The position numbers and the translations under genes were made by a program. A stretch of DNA of 64,000 bases, taken from Dichotomopilus funicola (Eukaryota; Ascomycota; Sordariomycetes; Sordariales; Chaetomiaceae). Below are positions 1 to 10,333 of this stretch, piece after piece (position 1 is the stretch's first letter; each line of letters begins with the position of its first letter). Location of the stretch: assembly GCF_033296635.1 (NCBI RefSeq), contig NW_026944054.1:186001-250000 (forward strand), given 5' to 3'. The notes under the pieces are model-generated. The model made no database searches. It was given only the letters and a program-made list of their open reading frames with translations, and was not told the DNA's origin.

Positions 1-442
1 TTGGCGTACATAGCAGGATTCCTGAGTTTTAGGTCTTCCCAAAAATCGTCCTCAGAGCTGCTAATGGCTGTGTTAGCCAAGGCGTTAGTCACTTGCTGGA
101 CTGCACCGTGGTGGGAAAGATGTTAGCACCAGACCTGAGATGGAGAATCTTTGGGGAATGTTGGGAGGGTGTACCATTTGTAGTTGTTTTGCGAACCGTT
201 GCCTTGGGAGCTGATGCACTCGCAGTTGACTGGGTAGCTGATGCACTAGCAGTTGACTGGCTAGCTGTTGTACTAGTCGTTGACTGGGCAGCCTTCTTGC
301 GAACAGTTGGCTTGGGAGCTGTTGTGCTAGTAGTCGACTGTGAAGCTGTTGTGTTGACAGTCGACTGGGCGGCCTTTTTGCGAACAACTGGCTTGGAAGC
401 CGTTGTGTCAGTAGTCGGCTGGGGGTTGGTGGATTTCTTCAT
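1..442 (-). CDS. Thr/Ser/Lys-rich repeat protein, partial at left edge
   Basis: I do not recognise this protein. It starts at the ATG at 442 (MKKSTNPQ...) and runs off the left end of the window. The first exon (175-442) encodes a low-complexity Thr/Ser/Ala/Lys-rich chain built from 9-residue units of two kinds, AQSTTSTTA-like and PKPTVRKKA-like. The frame would stop at 89, but a good intron fits at 101-174: donor GTACAC, branch site GCTAAC, acceptor GTGCAG, about 22 bases from branch to acceptor. It joins phase 1 to phase 1 and opens a non-repetitive acidic frame (ISSSEDDFWEDLK...) to base 1. The N-terminal part resembles basic disordered tails, so nucleic-acid or chromatin binding is possible, but that is only inference. 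A longer ORF upstream of 442 uses a non-ATG codon and was not chosen. Confidence 0.55.
182..370 (-). repeat. Coding minisatellite, seven 27-base units
   Basis: Seven consecutive 27-base units encode 9-residue blocks in the order A-type, S-type, P-type, A-type, S-type, T-type, P-type; a degenerate copy precedes them up to about 420. The P-type blocks carry the basic VRKK/VRKT core at regular intervals. The unit length is a multiple of three, so copy-number change would keep the frame open. Confidence 0.8.
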
Positions 443-1634
443 CGTAACTCTCGTTGGCGTTGGTGAAGTCAAAAGGCAAGATGCGAAAGTTGTTGGTTTA
501 GGAAAGGGAGTGGGTGTCGGTTGCTTAGACTCATATTAACAGGAACTGAAGGAGTGTTAAGTACCTAAGTGTTGGTATGTTACTCGCCTCGGATCGGGAG
601 GGACCGACCTGAGAAGGGGTTGTCGGAGCTGTTGGGAGTCGATCTCAAACTTCAAGGCTGGCCCGCAACAATGGTCAAACTTAAAAAATAAGCCCAAGTC
701 CATCGTGATCTCTTGAGAAGGAGTTTCATCGGCGGCGTGGCTTATCTGGAGTGTTGGCGGGCGATTTCGCGGGCCGCCCAAGGAGCATGTTATGGGGGAA
801 ATGATTGGGGGCGTAATGATAGTTTCATAGTTGGGATTCAGCCTCTCTTGTGATCCTCAAGGAGTCTAGGCATCCTACAAAATTTGGCTTACATGGATGG
901 GACACTCAGCTTAGTCAGGCTGGGCAGCAACCACCAAGCACCAGATAGCGAACCCCAAGACACAGCATCTTGGCATAGGTAAGTGAACTAGCTCCGTGGC
1001 CAGTCCATCCATTGTCGAGACTCGAGACCCTGACTACGACGTCCATTTTCGAACCGGTAGTCCCGTGTACCTTCATCCAGGAAGTATTGGGACGGGCATA
1101 GGCCTGAGTGTCTTCATCTCTCGCCTCGAATGCCTCACGCTAGATGCATACTCGCTTGGTGTTGATGCCCTATCCCTCGCTCGAGGGTGCCCCTCTCACC
1201 GGGGCTTGTTCCTTTGTCGAATGACGGCCCGGTCCGAAGCCAGATCAGATATCTCCAGGCGAATATCAGCCCCTCCGGGTCCGCAAAATGGAACTCCTCT
1301 GGAAACGCCGCATCGGTACTGGGCCGCCGTTTCAACCGCAGCTTGTCGCATTCACTGGGTACCCCGAGACTTGAAACGGCGCTAGGAGTGGAGGGCGCGT
1401 GGTTTCACAAAGCTTAGACTCCCTCAAGAAGTTTGTTAGGAGGGACGGACAGACATGGGGGGTGGTATTTCATATAGAAAGCCGCGAAACCATACGCCGT
1501 GGGAGAATCTCGAGTCAATATCACACATCAGACATCACAGATTCCCGCAACAACTTTAGCTTTCACATATCTTGCAACGACCATACACACTCTAGGATCA
1601 ACACAGCGCAGCCACCCGCCCCCGCGCCAACACC
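443..1634. other. Intergenic, nothing recognised
   Basis: Several short ORFs on both strands (for example 996-1385) show no domain, good start context or repeat structure. The last 150 bases before 1635 are rich in CA and CCC and look like the leader of the next gene. Confidence 0.5.
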
Positions 1635-2408
1635 ATGGCTCAACGTCACTTCTGGGATCCAACGGAGGCCGCATCTAGCCGGATCATCGTCGTTGATGAA
1701 TTCTCCACTGATGCCCAACAAAAGAAGAAGGAAGCAGCGGTCTGGCACGCCTGGGAGCACATCCCGCGGCCTTACTTCCCCGATCACGCCCCTGTTGGTA
1801 CTGATCACTACGCTATCGAGCGTGAGGCGTACCGCGGCCCACAGGCCAAAACAACCGAGCACATCCCCGATGTTATCGTCGTGAGGGTCCGCCATCCTCC
1901 TCCACCGGCCCAGCCAACCCCTGGACAACGCCCTCAGCGCTCACAGGAGCGGGATGTTCTCTGGATCGAGTGCAAGGCACCAGTTGAAATGGCGCCCCAC
2001 GGATGGCACACGGTGTTAGGCGAAGCGACAGATCGCCTCGCCTCGGCACATACAAACCGCGAGGTCTTCTTAATCCTGGCCATTGGCATGAAGTGGATGT
2101 GCTTTGTTTGGAATCCCGCCGCACCGCTTCCCCAAAATCAGAGGTTGAGACTCCGTATGGCCAACAACGCAGGCTTCTGGGACGATATCGACACCCGGAT
2201 CCAGCCAATCCCAGCCGCTGCTCTACCAGGCCAGCGCCATATCGTCAATAACGTGATCGAGACCAATTTGGCGTATACCCTGAACTACTGGGACGTCAAC
2301 CCGACCACCAATTTGCAGGCTCACCTGGGCGACTTGACTCTCCTCGAGAACCTCTTCGCCATCATCCAGAACCATCAGTACGTCGGATGGAACCCGGCCC
2401 ACTTTTGA
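1635..2408 (+). CDS. Fungal orphan with a PD-(D/E)XK-like signature
   Basis: This is a single open frame of 257 codons starting at ATG in a good context (ACCATGG). No named family was recognised with certainty. Residues 78-79 (PD in EHIPDVIVV) and 112-114 (ECK in VLWIECKAP) match the spacing and hydrophobic setting of the PD-(D/E)XK nuclease core: Asp at the end of one strand, then E-x-K on the next. A Gln or Glu helix follows (GEATDRLASAHT). About 25 residues between the strands are Pro/Gln-rich. Fungal genomes carry many lineage-specific proteins of this fold whose function is unknown. The remainder (LILAIGMKWMCFVW; NYWDVN) looks like a compact globular protein without signal peptide or membrane segment. 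Gene reality is well supported; nuclease activity is inference. Confidence 0.7.
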   Translation: MAQRHFWDPTEAASSRIIVVDEFSTDAQQKKKEAAVWHAWEHIPRPYFPDHAPVGTDHYAIEREAYRGPQAKTTEHIPDVIVVRVRHPPPPAQPTPGQRPQRSQERDVLWIECKAPVEMAPHGWHTVLGEATDRLASAHTNREVFLILAIGMKWMCFVWNPAAPLPQNQRLRLRMANNAGFWDDIDTRIQPIPAAALPGQRHIVNNVIETNLAYTLNYWDVNPTTNLQAHLGDLTLLENLFAIIQNHQYVGWNPAHF

Positions 2409-3236
2409 AATGTTATATTCGCCCCTAATCACACTACTGATGTCTTGGGCATGTGAATTACGTTGGAAGGGGGAGAGCTCAGTCTGGGATTGGAAATGAG
2501 CAGACATTAAATATAGCACTACAAAAAGAGTATCGGGGTCAGCAATTCAGCCCAAATTAGGGGTGGAATAGTGACTTCAAATTTATATTCTCCCTGTAAT
2601 AGCGGTATCTTTTTATCTTACTTGTTGTTCCTTTTCCTGGAGTGACCAGTTTGGAGCCTTTCTGAGCGTGTAATGAAAAGAAAAGTCAACGCCCAACAAG
2701 ATAAAAGAGGAGAAGAGAAAGAAAATAAACGAAGGAAATATAAAGAAAATAAGGAGAAAGAAAGGGAAATAAAAGAAAATAAATAAAAATATACGAGAGG
2801 ATATTTTTTGTCGTTACATTGCTGGAACTCAGAATATTCTGGCACTCGGAGGTGTGAAATTGGGCCAAGCATCTCGACCACTAACTCTGGCTGTTTTGCA
2901 CATGGACTTCTGAGGTCCGTCCACAGGCAAATGAAATCAGAGAAGATCCATGGCACTCACACGGGTTAATGGTACACTGTAGGCAGTTACATGAAAGCCC
3001 CCTGCCAACTTGCTGGCTCTGGATTTTGTAGGATTTAGCGTCCCTCACCCTGGCCACAGCCCCGCGGCACAGGTGGCGGCCTAGTGCCCCTCAACTCCTA
3101 AAGTCAGCTCAAAAAAATCACAAGTTTCACAACCCAACACCCGCAACTTCTTTACAACAACAGAACGCTCATCGCGATTGCAACGCTTTTCACATCAAAC
3201 ACCGCACGGTCCAATCCACAAATATTATTCGTCACA
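2409..3236. other. Intergenic with a purine-rich tract
   Basis: About 2698-2790 is almost wholly A/G on the plus strand (runs such as GAGGAGAAGAGAAAG), giving open but meaningless minus-strand frames of Phe/Leu/Ser. The final 100 bases before 3237 are CA-rich leader sequence. No gene was seen. Confidence 0.6.
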
Positions 3237-3722
3237 ATGGGCTCAACCACCCTCATCCGCGGGTTCAAAATCTCAGTCGCAACGTTGGATGCCTTCCTTC
3301 GTGCCAACAACGTTTACGAAACGTACGGAACGCCGCCCTTCTACAAACGCCATCCAGACGAGGACCCTATCTCCAAACTCCTCTTCTCCAAGATCTCCCA
3401 GCACGACTCGGACGCCGATAAGAACAAGTTCCGCGTGCTTATCCCTCTCGTTGAGGGCGCCGGCCGTTGCACGACAGCATATGTCGCCTATGCATGGGCT
3501 GGGGTGCTGGCACACCGCGAGATCAAGTTAGACGAGGACCTTCCGGCCGAGCTTCCTAAGGGCTTTGAGGAGTTGCGGCAGGAGATTCTGGGGTATGGAA
3601 AGGATGTTGCCGATGGGGAGAAGATTGCAGATGAGGGGAAGCTGGGGTTGTATATGGTGGTCACGTACGAAATTCGCGGCGATTACGGGGACGCGTTGGA
3701 TCATACCGAGAGCACGTATTAG
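3237..3722 (+). CDS. Conserved-looking fungal protein of unknown function
   Basis: This is an uninterrupted frame of 161 codons beginning MGSTTLIRGFKIS, with a C/A-rich leader (TCACAATGG) typical of fungal starts. The protein is soluble, with no signal peptide or membrane segment. The N-terminal half (ATLDAFLRANNV...) resembles small uncharacterised ascomycete proteins that begin with the same MGSTTLIRGFK-type motif. The middle (FRVLIPLVEGAGRCTTAYVAYAW) is hydrophobic and probably buried. The C-terminal third is acidic. No catalytic motif was recognised and no function is proposed. The next gene is convergent, about 280 bases away. Confidence 0.75.
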   Translation: MGSTTLIRGFKISVATLDAFLRANNVYETYGTPPFYKRHPDEDPISKLLFSKISQHDSDADKNKFRVLIPLVEGAGRCTTAYVAYAWAGVLAHREIKLDEDLPAELPKGFEELRQEILGYGKDVADGEKIADEGKLGLYMVVTYEIRGDYGDALDHTESTY

Positions 3723-3999
3723 GTCACAGATCATACTGCAAGCCTTGTGGCGGCTACGACGAGAGGATTTTGCAGGTTCATACCTCCCTATCTGAGCTAA
3801 TGATGAATATAAGCCAGTGGCGAATGTCTACAAGGACGTGCTTTTCTCTCCACTACACTTGATTTCTAGGTACATTAACAAACTCATGATAGGCAACACT
3901 TAAAAAAGCTCTAGAGTCCTTGCAGCACTCGCGTCTATATAAAACGACAGAAACCTCCGTGTTCGAAACCTCCTTCTCAAAGGACGCCCGGCTTCTGTC

Positions 4000-5052
4000 T
4001 TAGCAGCCGCCCAAATCAACGGCCAGAAGCCGCTCATTGACCAGGTTCCCCTCTACCTGCTCACCCCCATTTGTCACATACAAAGTCCGTTCCTGTTTCC
4101 TACTCCCCCTCCCAAACGCAGCACTCGTCGGCTTCGACAGCTTCTCCGTATCATTCACCACCCACTGCTCCCCGCTCCGCAAGTCCACCCTCACCAAATA
4201 ACTCGGATGTGCCGCCATCCACACCGCATGCCCCTCTTTCCTACCCCCCACATTCTTCCTCGTCTCAAACGCAAAATCATCATACTCCATATCCGCCACA
4301 ACCCCTTTCCTCGTCGCCAACACCTCCCCGTCTCCAACCTTCCCACCTTCCGCGTCAACCCTCACCCGTCCAAACAATCCCTTCGCCAGGTTCCCAAAAT
4401 ACACATACCCCTTCCCATGTTCCACCCTCGCCTTCAACCCATTTATCCCCAAATTCTTCCCCGACTCCGTACCCGTGAGTGTAAATAGCGCAGCATCCTC
4501 AAACGCGACATCAACAGCCCCAGTAAGCACATCCACCCGCCAAATCGCGCCACGAGCCGAGTCAGCAGCGAGCAGAAGACGCGGGTTGGTAGGGTGGCGC
4601 GCGAGGCCGTTGATAACCGTCGACTCGGCGATGGTGGTGACGAAGTTGACCTTGGGGCTACTCGTCGGGTCTAAGAGAGTGGTTGTGAAGTCGACGGTCC
4701 AGATGGCTATGGAGCCGAGGGCGGCGCGGCCGGTGGAGAGGTCCCAGGTGCCGGTGACGAGGGCGAAGATGTCGGGGGTGATTTCGGTGATGCCTGTGAG
4801 ACCGGTTGCGTTGGGGAAGGTGTGGAGGGCTGGGGCCGGGGGGTTGGTGGTGGTGGGATCGATGGTGAAGAGGGAGGGGACGGTTACGGAGGTGAGGAGG
4901 AGGTTGCCGTTGGCGCGGACGGCGATGTTTTCGAGGAAGGTGTTATTGGGGAAGGTGTGGATGGTGCGGATGGGAGGGTTGGGGGGTTCTGGTGAGGCGT
5001 AGGAGCCGTGTGTCGCGATGGCGACGAGGAGAGCAGAGAGGAGACCCTTCAT
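4000..5052 (-). CDS. Secreted SMP-30/gluconolactonase-like beta-propeller protein
   Basis: This is a single-exon protein of 350 residues. Residues 1-19 form a signal peptide (MKGLLSALLVAIATHGSYA), so it is probably secreted. The rest shows spaced repeats of the kind found in six-bladed SMP-30/TolB-like propellers: GNLLLTSVTVPSLFTIDP, TGITEITPDIFALVTGTW, INGLARHPTNPRLLLAADS, and KGYVYFGNLAKGLFGRV. Such proteins in fungi are often annotated only as six-bladed beta-propeller proteins, and some sit in secondary-metabolite clusters. No such cluster is visible here. The metal-binding residues of true gluconolactonases could not be assigned, so an enzymatic role is uncertain. Start: ATG at 5052, directly before the hydrophobic core. 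Confidence 0.8.
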   Translation of the reverse strand: MKGLLSALLVAIATHGSYASPEPPNPPIRTIHTFPNNTFLENIAVRANGNLLLTSVTVPSLFTIDPTTTNPPAPALHTFPNATGLTGITEITPDIFALVTGTWDLSTGRAALGSIAIWTVDFTTTLLDPTSSPKVNFVTTIAESTVINGLARHPTNPRLLLAADSARGAIWRVDVLTGAVDVAFEDAALFTLTGTESGKNLGINGLKARVEHGKGYVYFGNLAKGLFGRVRVDAEGGKVGDGEVLATRKGVVADMEYDDFAFETRKNVGGRKEGHAVWMAAHPSYLVRVDLRSGEQWVVNDTEKLSKPTSAAFGRGSRKQERTLYVTNGGEQVEGNLVNERLLAVDLGGC

Positions 5053-6482
5053 GATGGCTAGGTAATTAGGAGGTAAGGTGATGAGAGAATGGCAAGCGTC
5101 TTCCTCCCACGCATTAGGAGGATTATGATATTTATTTCCGGCATCTTGAGGCGAAGTAATTGGGATTGGCGGGCTGGCGTCTGCTGATAGGCGCCATCAT
5201 GGGCAAAAAATGGGACTCTGGAGCCAAACAGGATGGCGGTGGAGATGTTCGCCCGTAGGATTCGGACGTGTCGTCAGCTTCTCCATGATATGCATCACTT
5301 GAAAAAGTTGTACGCAAGAAAGAATGAGAATGGGTTGCTTCCGTCGTTAGGCATCCAACCACTGTTGATGCACCAGCCCTTCAACATCCCCGGCTCAAGC
5401 TCAATCATATTTCGCCCAAACTCGCTGAGGGAATGCCCCCTATCCAGTCCTATCCAGTATTATCTTCAAGAAGGAGCTTGTTTTTTTCCGCAAACGTCTC
5501 TGGACATGTGGTCATCTCGTAAGACTAACGACAGAGGCATGTGAATGCTGGAACGTGGATGGCCCAAGATTTCGCAAATCCCTGAAGTTCCGTCATGTCT
5601 CGGAACAGACTCACCGCCCAATAGGAACCATAACATCGATCTTCACAGGTCCGTACTTACAGCCAATTACCTTTTTGCCTAGAAAGCTGATCGGTTAACC
5701 GTGCCGACCACGATGACTGCGTTGTATTGTGTCCCGGGAATAACGCAGGATCAGCCACAGTGCTACACCGTCTGGAAAGTAACATTGCTGTAATTATAGC
5801 ACGAGTGACCCCAGCGGGCCAGCGGGAAGAATACGAACGACCGTCGAGGGCTGCAGTTGTAATGCCATCTTCAAAGAAGGCGCAAAGAAGTTACTAGGAG
5901 TATATCTAGGGAACTTAACTCAACGGTGGCATGTAAAAACGAAACAAAACATACGACGAGACAAAAGAGGAACTTCGAAGAACCAAAAAGAGAAAATAGA
6001 CAAAAAAGATAACGAGCCAAAACAACATTTGAAGGGAATGATAACCTGGGGTACTTGCAGTTTGAGTGCCAGCTCTAGCTCTAGCCCTAACGCTCGTCAG
6101 TGATGCAGTATCCATGTACAGGTCTGTTAAGGCGGCGAGGAAGCCATTTGTATCACAATGACTCACAATCCAGCAGTTGTCAATTAGTGAAACGCTTGCT
6201 GCTTGTTTAATGTTTGTGGGAAGAACAAACACATTCGATTTCTAGATCGGGAGACGGTATATGGGTACGGTGTAGGAAGTTTTTTCATCAACATAGGTTC
6301 TTATGGAAGCAATCCCAGTGAACTTATCACTAACATCAAGTTTTTGATTAAGATGCACATAATACATAGATCCTCGTGAGCTCCCCATAATTACCAACTA
6401 GGCTTTAGCTTCATTTATTATCCAGAGACCGAGCACCTCCTCCATACCACCACACAACTTTCGCCAGCATCAAGTACCAACC
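5053..6482. other. Intergenic, nothing recognised
   Basis: This 1.4 kb stretch is moderately AT-rich. Short frames such as 5233-5544 and 5915-6232 lack domains and credible start contexts. It should hold the promoters of the flanking divergent genes (4000-5052 minus, 6483-6770 plus). Confidence 0.5.
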
Positions 6483-6770
6483 ATGACTCACCCACAAGAC
6501 GACCTCGATGGGAGAGCCTCCAAGGACCGCAGCAACCCGGATCAGGAGCCCTCTAAGAAAGATCTGGCGGAACATGCTCCGGCTGCCAAGGACAAAACAC
6601 CCCCTATGACCCAGGAAATTGTCGTCCAAACACTTACCCGAATTGTCAATGGAACGGGAGAAGGGTTGTCGGACGAGGAAAGGGAAATCGCCCGGATGTT
6701 GAAAGAGATCTCGACGCTGGCCAAAGCGGTGGCAGCAGAGCGCAGTGGTGGTGCTGCAGAGCAGGGTTAG
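6483..6770 (+). CDS. Small hydrophilic protein, possible gene
   Basis: This is a 95-codon frame with a good start context (CAACCATGAC). The protein is charged: the first 40 residues are disordered (Asp/Lys/Pro-rich). They are followed by a likely amphipathic helix region, TQEIVVQTLTRIV and LSDEEREIARMLKEISTLAKA, ending in Ala/Gly. The helix-forming second half argues that the frame is real. I do not recognise a family. An antisense frame (6411-6782) is longer but has worse composition. No intron signals were found nearby. Confidence 0.5.
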   Translation: MTHPQDDLDGRASKDRSNPDQEPSKKDLAEHAPAAKDKTPPMTQEIVVQTLTRIVNGTGEGLSDEEREIARMLKEISTLAKAVAAERSGGAAEQG

Positions 6771-8059
6771 ATCGCACATCACTTAGGAGGTCCAAACATC
6801 AGCGGCTGACTTTTAGCAGACCACGCAAAAAGCACGTCACCGGATGGTGAGAGCCCTTGCATGGGCAACGAAGATACAGACGGGATGGGTAGCTCTAGCA
6901 TCGAACGGAAAAAAGAATAAGCGTAAAAGAAAAACGGGCCTCAAATCTTCACAACCTCGTTATTCTTCAATACTACCCTACAACCTCCTACCATACTGGC
7001 CCCTGCGCAGGGTTCTCAGCCCAACATACACCTTGGTCTAGCCGTTCCTTTACACAACCACAATTTCTTTCTCCATAGGCAATCTCACAGAAGACCGCGA
7101 AGAAGAGGGGCAAGCGGAGTGATAATTAAACCTAGAAATGGTGCATGGGGGGGTGAGTAACAAAGTGGCAATCAAAGACTAGTGGGTTCCTGTCCAGTAT
7201 TTTGGGCGACTCTAGAACTTATCGACGTGGTTCTGAAGCCGTACGAAAAGGACCTTGCCCTCGAGGGGATGTTGGCGGGTTATGATTCAGGACGTAAGTC
7301 CACGAATAATTCTCGATGATAATTACACCTGCTTTAAAAGCCCGTGTTATAGTTTAAGAGCCTGGGGAAGGTGACTGTCTTACACTAGGTCCGATACAGG
7401 CTGGTCGAGAAGCCTAGGGGTGAAACATTGGTTTTGCCTGTACTGTTAGTTATTTCCCGCCCTTGAAAATGTGGTTGTCTCTTCACCGTTCCTATTGCCT
7501 GCCCGTCTCCTGCACTTCCGTATGTTTAAAGGGAGGCTTAAGAGGGTAACTCCCCTGGTGATTTTTCGGTTTGTTTGGGGCTTTCGGGCTCGCTTTCCCA
7601 TTGCCGGACCCTCTGTACGGAATCATAGGTTCATGAAGAAACAACCGACAAGTTACTGTCACGCCTTCCGCATATGCAGAGAGCTATTGAGACGATGTCC
7701 CTGAAAGCGACCACAAGCCGGTCGCGCCCCAGCCAAATGCGCGCAAGCTACGAATAGTTGTCGGCTTTCCATCGTTGTGCCGGTGAGCCGGCGAAGTTGG
7801 AAGTCTCGACCATCGAGGGGATCGACAACGCATCAGGGGCAAACGTCACTGTGGCTTGCGCTGAAGCGTGAGTGGCGGAGTGCAGTTACAGTGGGTCCCG
7901 GCACGCGTCTTTCCCCTCCCCCTCGCTTGGCAACAGCTCTCAATGGAGTGAGCGGCCTGGTGGCGTCTTTGGGCGCCCTCGGATGAAGCTGGCTGGGAGC
8001 TCCAACAGGAAACCCAATCTGGAACGTGACAACTTGAGGAATTGTATTAAAGCTATCGT
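6771..8059. other. Intergenic, nothing recognised
   Basis: No ORF here has recognisable content. The 3' portion (about 7700-8059) is GC-richer and should contain the chitinase promoter. Confidence 0.5.
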
Positions 8060-9503
8060 ATGCCGCAACTTTCCAGAGCCTCTTCTTACTTTGGATTCAT
8101 ATTTTTTGCCGTTTCCGCGGTGCTCATCGGCATATTCTTGAACCCCAAGAGCTTCGGCCCACTTACGCCAAGCATTTACACGCAACCAACATCAACATCA
8201 ACACCGCAAGCAACCATGGGCGGCGGACCAGCCGGCGGCTACCGCTCGGTGGCATACTTCGTTAACTGGGCGATCTACGGAAGAAAACATCGCCCGCAGG
8301 ACCTGCCTGTTGAGCGGTTGACACATGTGTTGTATGCTTTTGCGAATGTGCGCCCCGACTCGGGAGAAGTATACATGACCGACCAATGGGCCGATACCGA
8401 CATCCATTGGGAGGGCGATAGCTGGAATGATTCCGGCACGAACCTCTACGGTTGTATGAAGCAGCTGAATCTACTCAAGAAACGGAACCGGAACCTCAAG
8501 GTCCTGTTGTCCATCGGTGGTTGGACCTACAGCAGCAACTTCAAGCAGCCTGCCTCCACGCCTCAGGGTCGCCAGACCTTTGTCAAGTCGTCCATTGAAC
8601 TCGCGAGTAACCTCTTACTTCAACCCCCGCCTCCCCAGCGATTTCCAGGCATAAGAACTAACACACCTTCCCCAACACCAGCTCTCCCGCCTCGGCTTCG
8701 ATGGCCTCGACATCGACTGGGAGTACCCGCAAAACGCTTCCGAAGCAGCCGACTTCGTCGCCCTCCTCGCCGAGCTCCGCGCCGGCCTTGACGAACACGC
8801 ATCCACCGTCAACGCCCCCCAGCGGCCGCACTTTGAGCTGACCGTCGCCTGCCCGGCCGGCGCCCAGAATTACAACAACCTCGATATTCCCGGCATGGAC
8901 CGCTACCTCGACTTCTGGAACCTCATGGCCTACGACTACGCAGGCTCGTGGGACCGCGTGGCCGGCCACCAGGCGAACTTGTTCCCGTCCCCGCAAGACT
9001 CGGCCCGCACGCCGTTCTCGACCGAGGCGGCCGTCCAGGCGTATGTTGGGCGTGGCGTGGCACCGCACAAGGTGGTGTTGGGGATGCCGTTGTATGGGCG
9101 GGCGTTTGAGGGCACGGAGGGGCTGGGCCAGCCGTATAGTGGCGTGGGCGAGGGTACGTGGGAGAATGGCGTGCACGACTACAAGAAGCTGCCGCTGCCT
9201 GGGGCGGAGGTGCGAATTGACTACGACGCTGGTGCGAGTTACTGCTATGAGCCGAACCGCAAGGTGTTGGTGAGTTATGATTCGGTGGAAATGGCGAGGA
9301 GGAAGGCGGAGTATATCAAGCAGCGGGGGCTGGGTGGTGGAATGTGGTGGGAGAGTAGTGCTGATAAGGAGGGGCCGGAGAGTTTGATCGGCAACGTGGT
9401 TGAGGTTCTGGGGGGTCCGGCCTCGCTTGAATGGCGGGAGAACTGCGTGACCTACCCATTCACCAAATACGACAACCTCCGGGAGGGCTTCCCGAATAAT
9501 TAA
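8060..9503 (+). CDS. GH18 endochitinase, ChiB/Chit42-like, two exons
   Basis: It hydrolyses chitin. The protein aligns throughout with fungal class V chitinases such as Trichoderma Chit42 and Aspergillus ChiB: VAYFVNWAIYGR, SWND...LYGC, LKVLLSIGGWTYS, then the catalytic DxxDxDxE motif (DGLDIDWEYP), NLMAYDYAGSWD, VVLGMPLYGRAF, and GGGMWWESSADK. The two halves are in different frames. They join exactly, matching the Chit42 length between FVKSSIEL and LSRLGFDG, only if an intron at 8603-8681 uses a GC donor (GCGAGT) and CAG acceptor, with branch CTAAC at 8658-8662. This gives 454 residues from the ATG at 8060. That start adds a hydrophobic segment (about residues 10-27) that looks like a membrane anchor. 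A second in-frame ATG at 8216, with a better leader (CAAGCAACCATGG), gives a 402-residue form without it, like intracellular ChiB enzymes. Confidence 0.92.
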
Positions 9504-9802
9504 TGTAGCGGTTGGTTGGGACGGGAACTTAGCTAAATAAACTAGGTAGCTAGCTGCCTGCGCTGAGCTGCATGTCCAAAGTTACTTAGTCTCTGAGACA
9601 CCCGTGGCGGGTTCGTCACCCGACATCTGTTTGATGGCATCCCAAATTGCATTTTCCTTGCCTTGGCTGAGCTCGCATATGCCCATGTCTTCCTTCTTCT
9701 TAAGGTACATAAACGCCGATTCATGTGAGACCGTTGCTCATACCAGACTCCGTGCAATCATGTTCCCGCCCCGAAACGCCCGTCCCGATGAAAGCCATTT
9801 GT

Positions 9803-10333
9803 TTAGGAGCTCTTCTCGAAGACGTAGGTAAGGTGGCACCGGCCACAGTACTGGCGGTCCTGCATCGCAGCCATGAAGACACCGGCGCCGCACTGAGAGG
9901 AACGAGGAGTCAGCTTTTGCGTCCCTGGAAAGATGGGTAGGGACCTTCATCAACTTACGGTCTCGCTAGGGCACTCGCGGCGGAGGCGCTCAATCTTGCC
10001 ATCACCGTCCACCTTGTAGTACTTGAGGACAGCGAGCTTGGTCTTCTTCCGCTTGTGCTTGATCTTCTTGGGGGTGGTGTAGACCTTCTTCTTCCTCTTC
10101 TTGCCACCACCACGCAGGCGGAGCACAAGATGGAGGGTGCTCTCCTTCTGGATGTTGTAGTCGGACAAAGTCCGACCATCCTCGAGCTGCTTGCCGGCGA
10201 AAATCAGGCGTTGTTGGTCAGGGGGGATGCCCTCCTTGTCCTGGATCTTGGACTTCACATTGTCGATGGTGTCGCTCGACTCCACCTCAAGGGTGATAGT
10301 CTTGCCCGTGAGGGTCTTCACGAAGATCTGCAT
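9803..10333 (-). CDS. rps31: Ubiquitin-eS31 fusion (40S ribosomal protein S31/S27a)
   Basis: This encodes ubiquitin fused to ribosomal protein eS31; the fusion is cleaved after the ubiquitin GG to supply both products. The first exon (9959-10333) starts [12 protein letters not shown] and holds complete ubiquitin ending LRLRGG, then the basic eS31 linker ([13 protein letters not shown]). An intron at 9893-9958 (donor GTAAGT, acceptor CTCAG) joins phase 0 to the last exon (9803-9892). Together they complete the zinc-binding cysteines: [16 protein letters not shown], then [16 protein letters not shown]. Total 154 residues, the usual length. Frames extending to 10483 are upstream leader, not protein. 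A 5' UTR intron is likely, with an acceptor-like TTTGTCAG about 10 bases before the ATG and a GTACGT donor near 10587-10592. Confidence 0.97.

Noticed and set aside
996..1417. Plus-strand ORFs of 129 and 76 codons
   Set aside because: Two overlapping frames with no domain, odd composition and no splice logic; not better than chance.
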